Below, piece after piece: positions 41,112 through 49,619 of a stretch of 64,000 nt of DNA (its first letter is position 1; the number at the start of each line of letters is the position of its first letter). The stretch covers positions 7,534,501 through 7,598,500 of the forward strand of contig NZ_CP047146.1 of the NCBI RefSeq assembly GCF_009834125.1, given 5' to 3'. The notes under the pieces were generated by a model. That model was not told where the DNA came from and searched no databases. It was given only the letters and a program-made list of their open reading frames with translations. Origin of the DNA: Streptomyces sp. GS7. GTDB taxonomy: Bacteria; Actinomycetota; Actinomycetes; Streptomycetales; Streptomycetaceae. The translations under genes and the position numbers were made by a program.

Positions 41112-42407
41112 TCAGCCGTCGAGCCGCACCGGCAGCGATTCGATGCCGTACACGATGGAGAGCTTGCGGAAGGCGAGTTCCTCGGGGGCGGCGGCGAGGC
41201 GCATGGTGGGGAAGCGGCGGACGAGGGCGGGGTAGGCGGCGCGGAGTTCCATGCGGGCGAGTTCGGCGCCTACGCAGCGGTGGATCCCGTAGCCGAACGC
41301 GAGGTGGGAGGGGACGTTGCGGTCCGGGTCGAACCGCTCCATTTCGGGCCCGAGTTCGCCGTCCCGGTCGGCGCCGCTGAGGGAGCAGAGGACGACGTCG
41401 CCGGTGGCGATCCGCACGCCGCCGATCTCCATGTCCTCGCGGGCGAAGCGGGGGAAGGCGACCTGGACGACGGTGAGGTAGCGGAGGAGTTCCTCGACAT
41501 AGCGGTCGACCGCCTCGTCGCCGTCCTTGAGGGCGGCGAAGTGCTTCGGGTCCTGGAGGAGGACCAGGGCCCCGAGGGCCAGCATGCTGGCGGTGGTTTC
41601 GAAGCCGCCGGTCAGCACGCCGTCGGCGAGGCCGGCCAGTTCCTCGTCGGAGACCGCGTCGCCGTGCTCCTTCACGATCATGCCGAGCAGTCCGTCACCG
41701 GGGTTTTCGCGCTGCTTCTTGACGATGTCCCGGAAGTAGGAAAGGGATTCGGATATGGCGCCGAATGACGCGTTCGCACCGCTGAAGAGGTCGAAACGGG
41801 CAGCGCTCAGCCGCTCGAAATCGGCCCGGTCCTCGTAAGGGACGCCGAGGAGTTCGCAGATGACCAGGGAGGGAATGGGCAGCGCGAAGGAGTGGACGAT
41901 ATCGACCGGTGCGCCGTCCCGGCCGGCAGCTTCCATGGCGTCGAGGCGTTCTTCGACGATTTCGTGGATACGGGGGGTGAGCCGGCTCAGTCGGCGCATG
42001 GTGAATTCGGGGGTGAGCAGGCGGCGGAGGCGGGTGTGGACGGGCGGGTCTGCGAATCCCAGGCCGCCGGGGTTCTGTTCGGCGCCGGCGCCTGCGCTGC
42101 CGACGAGGTTGGTGAAGTCGGAACTGAAGGCATTGGCCTTGCCCAGTACGGCCTTGACCTCGTCATAGCCGGTGACGAGCCAGACATTGGCGGCGATCGG
42201 CACCGGGAGCTTGCTGATGGGCTCCTTTTCGCGGACGGCCGCCAGTTCGTTCACCGGGTCGAGGCCCTCGCGCCGCAACGGCATCAGGACGGATTCGGGC
42301 AAGAAAGACATTCGAGACAGGTCGAAGCCCTTCTTCCTCGTTCTCGCCAGATACATACGGCCGGCCCAGGCAATGATCCGGGAACGGAGGGTCGTCATGA
42401 CGCTCAT
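41112..42407 (-). CDS. Cytochrome P450
   Basis: This 431-residue soluble bacterial P450 has the I-helix oxygen motif GGFETT, the ExxR pair EELLR and the heme loop FGYGIHRCVGAE with the ligand Cys at residue 378. The N-terminus has an extra 35 residues beginning MTTLRSRIIAWAGRMYLAR (landmark). No ferredoxin or reductase gene is adjacent and no biosynthetic cluster surrounds it, so the substrate is unknown. The ATG at 42407 follows AAAGG by 4 bases. It is divergent from the SEDS gene and shares a 421-base gap with it. Confidence 0.93.
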   Translation of the reverse strand: MSVMTTLRSRIIAWAGRMYLARTRKKGFDLSRMSFLPESVLMPLRREGLDPVNELAAVREKEPISKLPVPIAANVWLVTGYDEVKAVLGKANAFSSDFTNLVGSAGAGAEQNPGGLGFADPPVHTRLRRLLTPEFTMRRLSRLTPRIHEIVEERLDAMEAAGRDGAPVDIVHSFALPIPSLVICELLGVPYEDRADFERLSAARFDLFSGANASFGAISESLSYFRDIVKKQRENPGDGLLGMIVKEHGDAVSDEELAGLADGVLTGGFETTASMLALGALVLLQDPKHFAALKDGDEAVDRYVEELLRYLTVVQVAFPRFAREDMEIGGVRIATGDVVLCSLSGADRDGELGPEMERFDPDRNVPSHLAFGYGIHRCVGAELARMELRAAYPALVRRFPTMRLAAAPEELAFRKLSIVYGIESLPVRLDG

Positions 42408-42828
42408 ACTGCCTTTCGTCGCGGGGGACGGTCGCCCGCGCTCGGCCGCCCCCGGGGGCCGAAACGGCGCGGGACCTCCACTCGGCGTGCACGGATGTGA
42501 CATACGCCATAGCCCCTCGCGTGCGGCGCCATGGCGCAGGTCCATGACGTCGACCGGTGCGTTCGGTCGTCCGCATCAGCGTGACGAGCTCGGCCTTCTG
42601 CTATTCGTTCCGACCGAGTTTACAAACTGCCATTGACCTCGTTCACCGAACAACCCTGGGTTACCCCCGCGGGGCGCCGGCTCTCCCCCTGGGACGCGGG
42701 ACGGAGCGCGGCGGGTTGCCCACCCCGCTCCGCATCCCGGCCGAGTTCCGTGTGCGCACCGGCCTCCGCCCGGAACGCCGTATGCGACATAACGGAAATA
42801 TGGGCTCCTGCTTGCTACGTTGCCGGAT
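42408..42828. promoter_or_regulatory. Divergent promoter region, P450 / SEDS genes
   Basis: This 421-base gap holds no convincing gene. A dyad AGTTTACAAACT (42617-42628) sits in a locally AT-rich stretch near the middle and is a possible operator. The SEDS-side -10 (TACGTT, 42816-42821) lies 7 bases before the ATG at 42829, suggesting a leaderless message. Confidence 0.5.
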
Positions 42829-44238
42829 ATGGCAGATATGACGGCGCCCGCGGCGAAAAGGGCGGCCGGCGCACACCCCGAGGGCACTCCCCCACCCTCG
42901 CCGCCGCTCCCCAAAAGGCGGGGCATCGAACTGGCCCTCCTCATGGGCGCCGTACTCCTCAGCGCCTGCGGATATGTGGTCGTCGGCTTCGCCCGGGCGC
43001 ACCCGGTGCCGAGCGGGGCGGCCGGTTACGGGGCGGGGCTCGGCGGACTGGCGCTGCTGGCACACCTGGCGGTGCGGCTGCGCGCCCCGTACGCCGATCC
43101 GCTGCTGCTGCCGACCGCCGTCCTGCTCAACGGCCTCGGCCTGGTGCTGATCTTCCGGCTCGATCTGGAGACGCCCGCCGACCCGGCCGCGCCCGCGCAG
43201 CTCGTCTGGTCCACCGTCGGCGTCGGGCTGTTCATCGCGGTGGTGGTGCTGCTGCGCGACCACCGCACGCTCCAGCGGTATGCCGACGGGTGCGCCGCGC
43301 TGGCGCTGCTGCTGATGGTGGTGCCTATTTTCTTTCCCGCGGTCAACGGCGCCCGGATCTGGATCCGGGCCGCCGGATTTTCCATTCAGCCCGGTGAGTT
43401 CGCCAAGGTGCTGATCACGGTTTTCTTCGCGGCATATCTCGCGGCGAACCGAAATGCGCTGGCGCACACCGGGCAGTCCGTGGGGCGATTGCGACTGCCG
43501 GCCGGGCAAGTACTGGGACCGGTGGTCACGATTTGGCTGATCAGTGTCGGGGTGCTGGTACTGGAACGGGATTTGGGCACCTCGCTGCTTTTCTTCGGGA
43601 TTTTCGTGGTGCTGCTGTACGTCGCCACCGGGCGGACCGGGTGGATCGCGGTCGGGGTGCTGCTGGCCGCGGCGGGCTCGGCGGCCGTCGGCACGCTGGA
43701 GCCGCATGTGCACGGACGCGTACAGGACTGGCTGCATCCGTTCGCCGGGATCACGGCGGGCCGCGGGCCGGGGCAGCTGGCGCAGTCGCTGTTCGCGTTC
43801 GCCGCGGGCGGGTTGTTCGGGACCGGCCTCGGGCAGGGGCATTCGTATCTGATCGGGTTCGCGCAGAAGTCGGACTTCATCCTGGCGACCTGGGGCGAGG
43901 AGTTGGGGCTGGCCGGGCTGACCGCGCTGCTGGTGCTGTACGCGCTGCTGGTGGGCCGCGGGTACCAGGCGGCGCACGGGCTGGGCGATCCGTTCGGCAG
44001 CCTGCTGGCCGTCGGGCTCGCGGCGCTGCCCGCCCTCCAGGTCTTCGTGATCGCGGGCGGGGTGACCGGGCTGATCCCGCTGACGGGGATGGCACTGCCG
44101 TTCCTGGCGCAGGGCGGGTCGTCCGTGGTGACCAACTGGATCATCGTCGCGCTGCTGGTGCGGATCAGCGACCGGGCGCGGGCACCGCGGCCGGCCCCGG
44201 ACCCGGCGGCGCCCACCGCCCCGGGAGGCGCCCGGTGA
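42829..44238 (+). CDS. SEDS peptidoglycan glycosyltransferase (FtsW/RodA family)
   Basis: SEDS proteins polymerise lipid II glycan strands. This 469-residue protein has about ten to twelve helices after a Pro/Lys-rich N-terminus. Landmarks are the FSIQPGEFAKVL motif, RLPAGQVLGPV and the C-terminal TGMALPFLAQGGSS. It overlaps the next gene, a class B penicillin-binding protein, by 4 bases (GTGA), the usual pairing of a SEDS polymerase with its transpeptidase. No other division genes are near, so it is probably an accessory or sporulation pair. In-frame TTG (42820) and ATG (42838) are alternative starts. Confidence 0.92.
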   Translation: MADMTAPAAKRAAGAHPEGTPPPSPPLPKRRGIELALLMGAVLLSACGYVVVGFARAHPVPSGAAGYGAGLGGLALLAHLAVRLRAPYADPLLLPTAVLLNGLGLVLIFRLDLETPADPAAPAQLVWSTVGVGLFIAVVVLLRDHRTLQRYADGCAALALLLMVVPIFFPAVNGARIWIRAAGFSIQPGEFAKVLITVFFAAYLAANRNALAHTGQSVGRLRLPAGQVLGPVVTIWLISVGVLVLERDLGTSLLFFGIFVVLLYVATGRTGWIAVGVLLAAAGSAAVGTLEPHVHGRVQDWLHPFAGITAGRGPGQLAQSLFAFAAGGLFGTGLGQGHSYLIGFAQKSDFILATWGEELGLAGLTALLVLYALLVGRGYQAAHGLGDPFGSLLAVGLAALPALQVFVIAGGVTGLIPLTGMALPFLAQGGSSVVTNWIIVALLVRISDRARAPRPAPDPAAPTAPGGAR

Positions 44239-45689
44239 CCCGCGCCATCCGGCACACCGCCGCCTTCTCCTTCCTGCTGCTGGTGGCCCTGCTGGTCAAC
44301 GCCGTCCGGGTGCAGCTCATCGAAGCGGACGGCTACAACGCCAACCCGGCCAACCGGCGGGCCAGCATCGTCCGTTACGCCCAGCCGCGGGGCACCGTGG
44401 ACGTCGGCGGCAGCCCGGTCACCGGCTCCCGGGACAGCGGCGGGCGGCTGCGGTACGAGCGCACCTACACCGAGGGGCCGCTGTACGCGCCCGTCACCGG
44501 CTTCTCCTCGCAGCTCTACGGCACCTCGCTGATCGAGCACGCCGAGGACGGCATCCTCGCCGGCACCGACGGCCGGCTCGCGCTCTTCCCCGGGTGGGGC
44601 CGGCTGACCGGGGCGCTCCGGCCGGGCGGCCGGGTCGAGACCACCATCAACCCGGCGATGCAGCGCGCGGCCTACCGCGGGCTGGACGGCAGGAAGGGCG
44701 CCGTGGCGGCGGTCGAGCCGCGGACCGGCCGGGTGCTGGCGCTGGTGAGCAGCCCCTCGTACGACCCCAACGAGCTGTCCGGCAACGGGGCTTCGGTCTC
44801 CGACGCCTGGCGGCGGCTGAACCGGTCGGAGCGGCAGCCGATGCTCAACCGGGCGCTGCGGCAGACCTATCCGCCCGGCTCCGTCTTCAAGGTCGTCACC
44901 GCGACGGCCGCGCTGGAGAGCGGCCGGGTGCGGGACATCGACGCCCCACTGGACCTCCCCGACCCCTATACCCTGCCGGGCACCCACACCTCCCTCGGCA
45001 ATCCGGCGCCGGGCTGCGAGCACGCGAGCCTCAAGGAGGCGTTCCGGCTCTCCTGCAACACCGTCTTCGCGCGGCTGGGCGTGGACGTCGGGCTGCGGGA
45101 GATGGCCGGCACGGCGGAGCGGTTCGGGTTCAACGACCGCGGGCTGCGGATCCCTTCCCCGGTCGTGCGGAGCACGTTCGACACCCGGATGGATCCGGCG
45201 CAGTTGGCGCTCTCCTCCATCGGGCAGTACGACACCGCCGCCACCCCGCTCCAGATGGCGATGGTCGCGGCGGCGGTCGCCAACGACGGCCAGCTGACGC
45301 CGCCGCACCTGGTCGACAAGGTGACCGACGCGGGCGGGGTGCTGGTCGCCGCCGGAGAGCGCCGCCCCACCCAGGAGGTGATGAACCCGGCCACCGCCGA
45401 GCAGCTCCAGGAGATGATGACCGAGGTCGTGGCGCACGGCAGCGGCCGGCCGGCGGCGATCGACGGGTTCACGGTGGGCGGCAAGACGGGGACCGCGCAG
45501 CACGGGGAGCGCAACGAGGGCATGCCGTATGCCTGGTTCGTCTCCTGGGTGCGCAACAAGGACAACCACGAGCCGGTGGCGGCGGTCGCGGTGGTCGTGG
45601 AGGACGCGGAGGCCGAGCGCGAGGACATCAGCGGGGGCGGCAGCGCCGGGCCGATCGCGCGGGCGGTGATGGCGGCCGGGCTGCGGTGA
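44235..45689 (+). CDS. Class B penicillin-binding protein (PBP2-like transpeptidase)
   Basis: This 484-residue protein cross-links peptidoglycan. It has one N-terminal transmembrane helix (residues 10-26), a dimerisation domain and a transpeptidase domain. The active-site SVFK is at 216-219, SCN at 273-275 and KTG at 417-419. No PASTA domains follow. It is shorter than typical division PBP3/FtsI proteins and resembles PbpA. Translational coupling with the SEDS gene supports a functional complex. Confidence 0.94.
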   Translation: MTRAIRHTAAFSFLLLVALLVNAVRVQLIEADGYNANPANRRASIVRYAQPRGTVDVGGSPVTGSRDSGGRLRYERTYTEGPLYAPVTGFSSQLYGTSLIEHAEDGILAGTDGRLALFPGWGRLTGALRPGGRVETTINPAMQRAAYRGLDGRKGAVAAVEPRTGRVLALVSSPSYDPNELSGNGASVSDAWRRLNRSERQPMLNRALRQTYPPGSVFKVVTATAALESGRVRDIDAPLDLPDPYTLPGTHTSLGNPAPGCEHASLKEAFRLSCNTVFARLGVDVGLREMAGTAERFGFNDRGLRIPSPVVRSTFDTRMDPAQLALSSIGQYDTAATPLQMAMVAAAVANDGQLTPPHLVDKVTDAGGVLVAAGERRPTQEVMNPATAEQLQEMMTEVVAHGSGRPAAIDGFTVGGKTGTAQHGERNEGMPYAWFVSWVRNKDNHEPVAAVAVVVEDAEAEREDISGGGSAGPIARAVMAAGLR

Positions 45690-45805
45690 GGAGCGGCGGT
45701 GCGGAGCGGCGGTGACCGCAGTCCAGGGGGGCGGCCGCCCGGCCCGGTTCCCTTACTCCCGGCCCCCGCCCCCGGCCTCCCGAACTCCCCGGCCACAATG
45801 GCCGT

Positions 45806-46288
45806 ATGGCTTCCCAGGAGATCCCGTCCGCGTCCGCCGCGGCGCGCCCGCCGCTGTCGCTCGCCGAGGTCGAGGCGGTGGCCCGGCGCGCGCACGCGGG
45901 GCAGACCGACAAGGCCGGCCGCCCGTACACCGAGCACCTGGCCGCGGTCGCGGCGGGCGTACGGGAGCGCGGCGGCAGCGACGAGCAGATCGCGGCGGCC
46001 TGGCTGCACGACGCGGTCGAGGACGACGCGCTGAGCGAGGCGTGGCTCGATCAGGCGGCGCTCACCCCGGCGACCAGGGCGATGGTGCGGGCCGTCACCA
46101 AGCGGGCGGGCGAGCCGGTCGAGGAGTACACCGCCCGGGTCCTGGCCACGCCCGGCGCGCTGCTGGTCAAGGAGGCCGATCTGGCCCACAACGCCGATCC
46201 GGCGCGGCTGGCCGTCCTGGACGCGCCGACCCGGGAGCGGCTGACCGCCAAGTACGCCCGGGTGCGGGCGCTGCTGGGCCTGTCCTGA
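45806..46288 (+). CDS. Single-domain HD hydrolase resembling small alarmone hydrolases
   Basis: This 160-residue protein consists of an HD domain like the hydrolase half of RelA/SpoT and like Mesh1. Metal-ligand motifs are AHAGQTDKAGRPYTEH, WLHDAVEDD and KEADLAHNADP. The ED pair used for (p)ppGpp pyrophosphate hydrolysis is present. There is no synthetase, TGS or ACT domain. It may hydrolyse (p)ppGpp or a related nucleotide. The ATG at 45806 has no ribosome site; CACAAT lies 6 bases upstream, so it could be leaderless. Confidence 0.8.
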   Translation: MASQEIPSASAAARPPLSLAEVEAVARRAHAGQTDKAGRPYTEHLAAVAAGVRERGGSDEQIAAAWLHDAVEDDALSEAWLDQAALTPATRAMVRAVTKRAGEPVEEYTARVLATPGALLVKEADLAHNADPARLAVLDAPTRERLTAKYARVRALLGLS

Positions 46289-46367
46289 ACCGCCGCCGGA
46301 CGTCACCCCCCGGCGGTCACCACCGGGTGTCGGGACCCGATTCCACCCACCGGACGCCCGCACGGAT

Positions 46368-46389
46368 AGCTGCCGTACGCAGCTAGTCT
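46368..46389 (+). promoter_or_regulatory. Leaderless promoter with overlapping inverted repeat
   Basis: AGCTGC and GCAGCT flank CGTAC at 46368-46384. The -10 TAGTCT at 46384-46389 follows immediately and lies 6 bases before the ATG of the ABC ATPase gene. A protein bound to the repeat would block the promoter. Confidence 0.5.
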
Positions 46390-46395
46390 GCCGCG

Positions 46396-47295
46396 ATGAC
46401 TCCCCCGCAGACTTCGCAGCCGCGGTCCCCGAATCCGCACGCAGGCCGGGTGATCGCCGCGCTGGACGGCGTCGGTGTCCGCCGCCACACCACCGGCCAG
46501 GTCGTCCTCGACGGCATCGACTGGACCGTGCGGTCCGGTGAGCACTGGGCGCTGCTCGGCGCGAACGGCGCCGGCAAGACCACCGTGCTGCGCCTCATCG
46601 GCGCCCTGATGTTCCCGACCGTGGGCACCGTCGAGGTGCTCGGCCACCGGCTCGGCTCGGTCGACCTACGGGAACTGCGGGCCGTCATCGGGCTGGTGTC
46701 CAGTGCGCAGAAGGTCCCCCAGGACGCCACCGGGCACACCGTGGTGCTGACCGGCGCGACCGGTACGGTCCAGCCGCTGTGGCGCAGGTACGACGCGGCG
46801 ACCCGCGAGCGCGCCCACGGGCTGCTGGCCGAACTGGACTGCAAGGAGCTGGCGGACCGCCCGTTCGGGGTCTGCTCGGGCGGCCAGCGGGCCCGGATCC
46901 TGATCGCCCGCGCGCTGATGGCCGGCCCTCCCCCGGCCACCGCTGGGAGCCACCCCCGGCTGCTGCTGCTCGACGAGCCCTTCAACGCGCTCGACCTGCC
47001 CTCGCGCGAGGACCTGATCGACGCGCTGCACCGACTGGCCCTGAACCGGCCGGAGTTGGCGACGGTGACCGTCACCCACCACCTGGAGGAGCTGTCCCCC
47101 GCCGTCGACCACGCCGTGCTGCTGCGCGAGGGGCGGGTGCAGGCGCGCGGCCCGCTCGCGGAGGTGCTGACCGGTGAGCGGATGACGGCCTGCTTCGGGC
47201 GGCCGATCGAGGTGTCCCGGCACGAGGGGCGCTGGCTGGCACGGTCGGGCCGGAACCAGGGCCTTCCCGGCCCTGTCCCACTGGACGGCCCCTAG
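46396..47295 (+). CDS. Lone ABC-type ATP-binding protein
   Basis: This 299-residue ATPase has Walker A (GANGAGKTTVLR), a signature reading CSGGQRARILIARAL, Walker B (LLLLDEPFNALD) and the switch region VTVTHHLEEL. It resembles the YlmA/ModF-like group of ABC ATPases. No permease or substrate-binding gene is adjacent, so its membrane partner is unknown or absent. A short hairpin (47257-47275) lies within its last codons. Confidence 0.88.
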   Translation: MTPPQTSQPRSPNPHAGRVIAALDGVGVRRHTTGQVVLDGIDWTVRSGEHWALLGANGAGKTTVLRLIGALMFPTVGTVEVLGHRLGSVDLRELRAVIGLVSSAQKVPQDATGHTVVLTGATGTVQPLWRRYDAATRERAHGLLAELDCKELADRPFGVCSGGQRARILIARALMAGPPPATAGSHPRLLLLDEPFNALDLPSREDLIDALHRLALNRPELATVTVTHHLEELSPAVDHAVLLREGRVQARGPLAEVLTGERMTACFGRPIEVSRHEGRWLARSGRNQGLPGPVPLDGP

Positions 47296-47424
47296 GGTCT
47301 TCCCGGCCCTGCCCCCGTTGAAGGTCCCATGGATTCCAGGGGGTTGCGGTGGCGCCGCCGGCGCGGTCCGGCAGGATACCTACCGGCGCGACCACATTCT
47401 CTCTTCTCGCCACGGGGGCCACCG

Positions 47425-48285
47425 ATGACAGCGACGTCCACCGCCACTTCCGCGTTCCGTGCCGCGTACGGGCAGGCCATGGCACTCTGGCCGGTCCCGG
47501 TCGAACGGCTGGAGCTGGCCGGGGAGTTCGGCACCACCCGCGTCAACGCCTGCGGGCCGGCCGGCGCACCGCCGCTGGTGCTGCTCTCCGGCGGCGGCGT
47601 CACCTCGGCCGCCTGGTACGCGCATGCCGCCGGCTTCGGGCGGACGCACCGGGTGTACGCCGTGGACCTGATGGGCGCGCCGGGGCTGAGCGTGCCCGCG
47701 GGGCGGGCGCTGCGCACCCCGGACGACCTGACGGCCTGGCTGGACACCGTGCTGGACGGCCTCGGGCTCAACGCCACGGCGCTGCTGGGGCATTCGTACG
47801 GGGGCTGGATCGCGCTGCGGTACGCGGTGCACGCTCCGGAGCGGGTGGCGCGGCTGGTGCTGCTCGACCCGACGCAGTGCTTCGCGGGCTACCGGGCGTC
47901 GTATCTGCTGCGGGCCGCGCCGCTGTTCCTGCGGCCCGGTGAGGCGACCACCCGGCGGTTCCTGGCGTGGGAGACCCGGGGCGGCCGGCCTCTCGCGCCC
48001 GAGCTGGTACGGCTGATGGGGCTGGGCGCCCGGGACTTCCGGAGCGCGAAGACGATCACCGGGCCGCGTCCCGACGTGGCGCGGCTGGGCAGCACCGCCC
48101 CGCCCGCGCTGGTGCTGCTGGCGGGGCGGAGCAGGGCGCACGATCCGCGGCAGGTCGCCGAGCGGGCGGAGCGGACGCTGGCCGGCGCGCGGATCGAGAC
48201 CCTGGCGGGGGTCGGGCACCACGCGATGCCGGAGAGCGAGGTGGCGGAACTCGACCGCCTCGTCACCGGCTTCCTGGCGGAGTGA
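47425..48285 (+). CDS. Alpha/beta hydrolase
   Basis: This 286-residue alpha/beta-hydrolase-fold protein has the nucleophile elbow GHSYGG, an oxyanion region LLSGGGVTSAAW and the catalytic His in GVGHHAMPES. The acid residue is probably in the LLAGRSRAHDPRQ region. The substrate is unknown. I chose the ATG at 47425, with a G-rich site upstream; the frame is open further back but looks non-coding. Confidence 0.9.
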   Translation: MTATSTATSAFRAAYGQAMALWPVPVERLELAGEFGTTRVNACGPAGAPPLVLLSGGGVTSAAWYAHAAGFGRTHRVYAVDLMGAPGLSVPAGRALRTPDDLTAWLDTVLDGLGLNATALLGHSYGGWIALRYAVHAPERVARLVLLDPTQCFAGYRASYLLRAAPLFLRPGEATTRRFLAWETRGGRPLAPELVRLMGLGARDFRSAKTITGPRPDVARLGSTAPPALVLLAGRSRAHDPRQVAERAERTLAGARIETLAGVGHHAMPESEVAELDRLVTGFLAE

Positions 48286-48308
48286 GCCGCCGGCTCTCCC
48301 CGGAGCTC

Positions 48309-49436
48309 TCAAGGAGCAGGGCGGACCCCCGTCGCGGACGCGCCCTGGGCTATGGCGTCCGCGACCTCCGCCTTGCGGGCCGCCTCCTCGGCGGCGAACC
48401 GTTCCGCGTCCAGCCTCTCCGCCACTTCCTCGTCCTGCGCCATCAGCAGATCGAGGTTGGCGTCGCCCATCTCGAAGACGCCCATGTCCAGGTACGCGCG
48501 CTGGAGGCGTTCGCCCCACAGGCCGATGTCCTTGACACACGGCACGATGCGGCTGAACAGCAGCTTCCGGAAGAGGTGCAGGAATTCGGAGCGCTCGGTG
48601 AACTCGGCGGCCTCCTTGCGCGGGATGCCGTAGTTCTCCAGGACCTCCACACCGCGCAGCCGGTCGCGCATCAAGTAGCAGCCCTCGATGACGAATTCCT
48701 CGCGCTCGCGGAGTTCGGCGTCGGTGAGCTGCCGGTAGTAGTCGCGCAGCGCCATCCGGCCGAAGGCGACATGGCGCGCCTCGTCCTGCATGACGTAGGC
48801 CAGGATCTGCTTCGGCAGCGGCTTGTCGGTGGTGTCGCGGATCACGCCGAAGGCGGCCAGCGCCAGCCCCTCGATCAGTACCTGCATGCCCAGGTAGGGC
48901 ATGTCCCAGCGGGAGTCCTTGAGGGTGTCGGCGAGCAGCGCCTGGAGGTTGTCGTTGATCGGGTAGAGCATCCCGATCTTCTCGTGGAGGAACCGGCCGT
49001 ATATCTCGGCGTGCCGGGCCTCGTCCATGGTCTGGGTCGCGGAGTAGAACTTCGCGTCGAGGTCCGGGACGGACTCCACGATCCGCGCGGCGCACACCAT
49101 CGCGCCCTGCTCGCCGTGCAGGAACTGGCTGAACTGCCAGGCGGTGTAGTGCTGGCGGAGATCGCCGCGGTCCTTCTCCGTCATCCGGTCCCAGTACTTG
49201 GTGCCGTACAGCGACATGGCCTCGTCGGGGGTGCCGAGCGGATCCTTGGGGTCGACCTCCAGGTCCCAGTCGATCCGCAGGGTGGCGTCCCACTGCTTGT
49301 CCTTGCCCTTCTGGTACAGGGCGAGCAGCCGGTCGCGACCGTCGTCGTATTCCCAGCTGAACCGGGCCGCACCAGCGGCGGGCACGCTCCACAGGGAGTC
49401 TCCTGGGTCCTGCGTGTACAGCTCTCGGGTCGACAC
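48309..49436 (-). CDS. Ferritin-like diiron protein
   Basis: This 375-residue protein is a four-helix-bundle diiron protein of the ribonucleotide-reductase-R2-like class. Candidate iron ligands are Glu in HGEQGA, E/H in MDEARHAE, Glu in LIEGLA and E/H in QDEARHVAF, a complete set. The C-terminus is Glu/Ala-rich. It probably uses O2 to oxidise an organic substrate, perhaps in lipid metabolism; the exact reaction is not predictable. The GTG at 49436 follows GGAGGAG. It is divergent from a second diiron gene. Confidence 0.8.
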   Translation of the reverse strand: MSTRELYTQDPGDSLWSVPAAGAARFSWEYDDGRDRLLALYQKGKDKQWDATLRIDWDLEVDPKDPLGTPDEAMSLYGTKYWDRMTEKDRGDLRQHYTAWQFSQFLHGEQGAMVCAARIVESVPDLDAKFYSATQTMDEARHAEIYGRFLHEKIGMLYPINDNLQALLADTLKDSRWDMPYLGMQVLIEGLALAAFGVIRDTTDKPLPKQILAYVMQDEARHVAFGRMALRDYYRQLTDAELREREEFVIEGCYLMRDRLRGVEVLENYGIPRKEAAEFTERSEFLHLFRKLLFSRIVPCVKDIGLWGERLQRAYLDMGVFEMGDANLDLLMAQDEEVAERLDAERFAAEEAARKAEVADAIAQGASATGVRPAP

Positions 49437-49504
49437 CGCGATCTCCTCCCACCCCGCCGAACACCGTGTCACGGGCGGATGGTTGGCAGGCTCACACGCT
49501 TCTT

Positions 49505-49514
49505 ACCCATGGGT
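49505..49514. promoter_or_regulatory. Palindrome between divergent diiron genes
   Basis: ACCCATGGGT is a perfect 10-bp palindrome, flanked by TT on the left and CAA on the right (TTACCCATGGGTCAA). It sits in the 183-base shared promoter region and resembles a TetR-type operator. The TetR gene starting at 50640 is the natural candidate. Confidence 0.5.
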
Positions 49515-49619
49515 CAATAAGTCGCGCGGGAGGGATTGACGTCCTTACTGACGCGGAGTCTCATAAGAGGCGACCGCGTGTGACCGCGGGTAACCCACGA
49601 GCGAGGTGTAGCCGGAGCC

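Noticed and set aside
41112..45689. Biosynthetic gene cluster around the P450
   Set aside because: Neighbours are a two-component system, cell-wall genes and an HD hydrolase, with no polyketide, peptide-synthetase or terpene genes.
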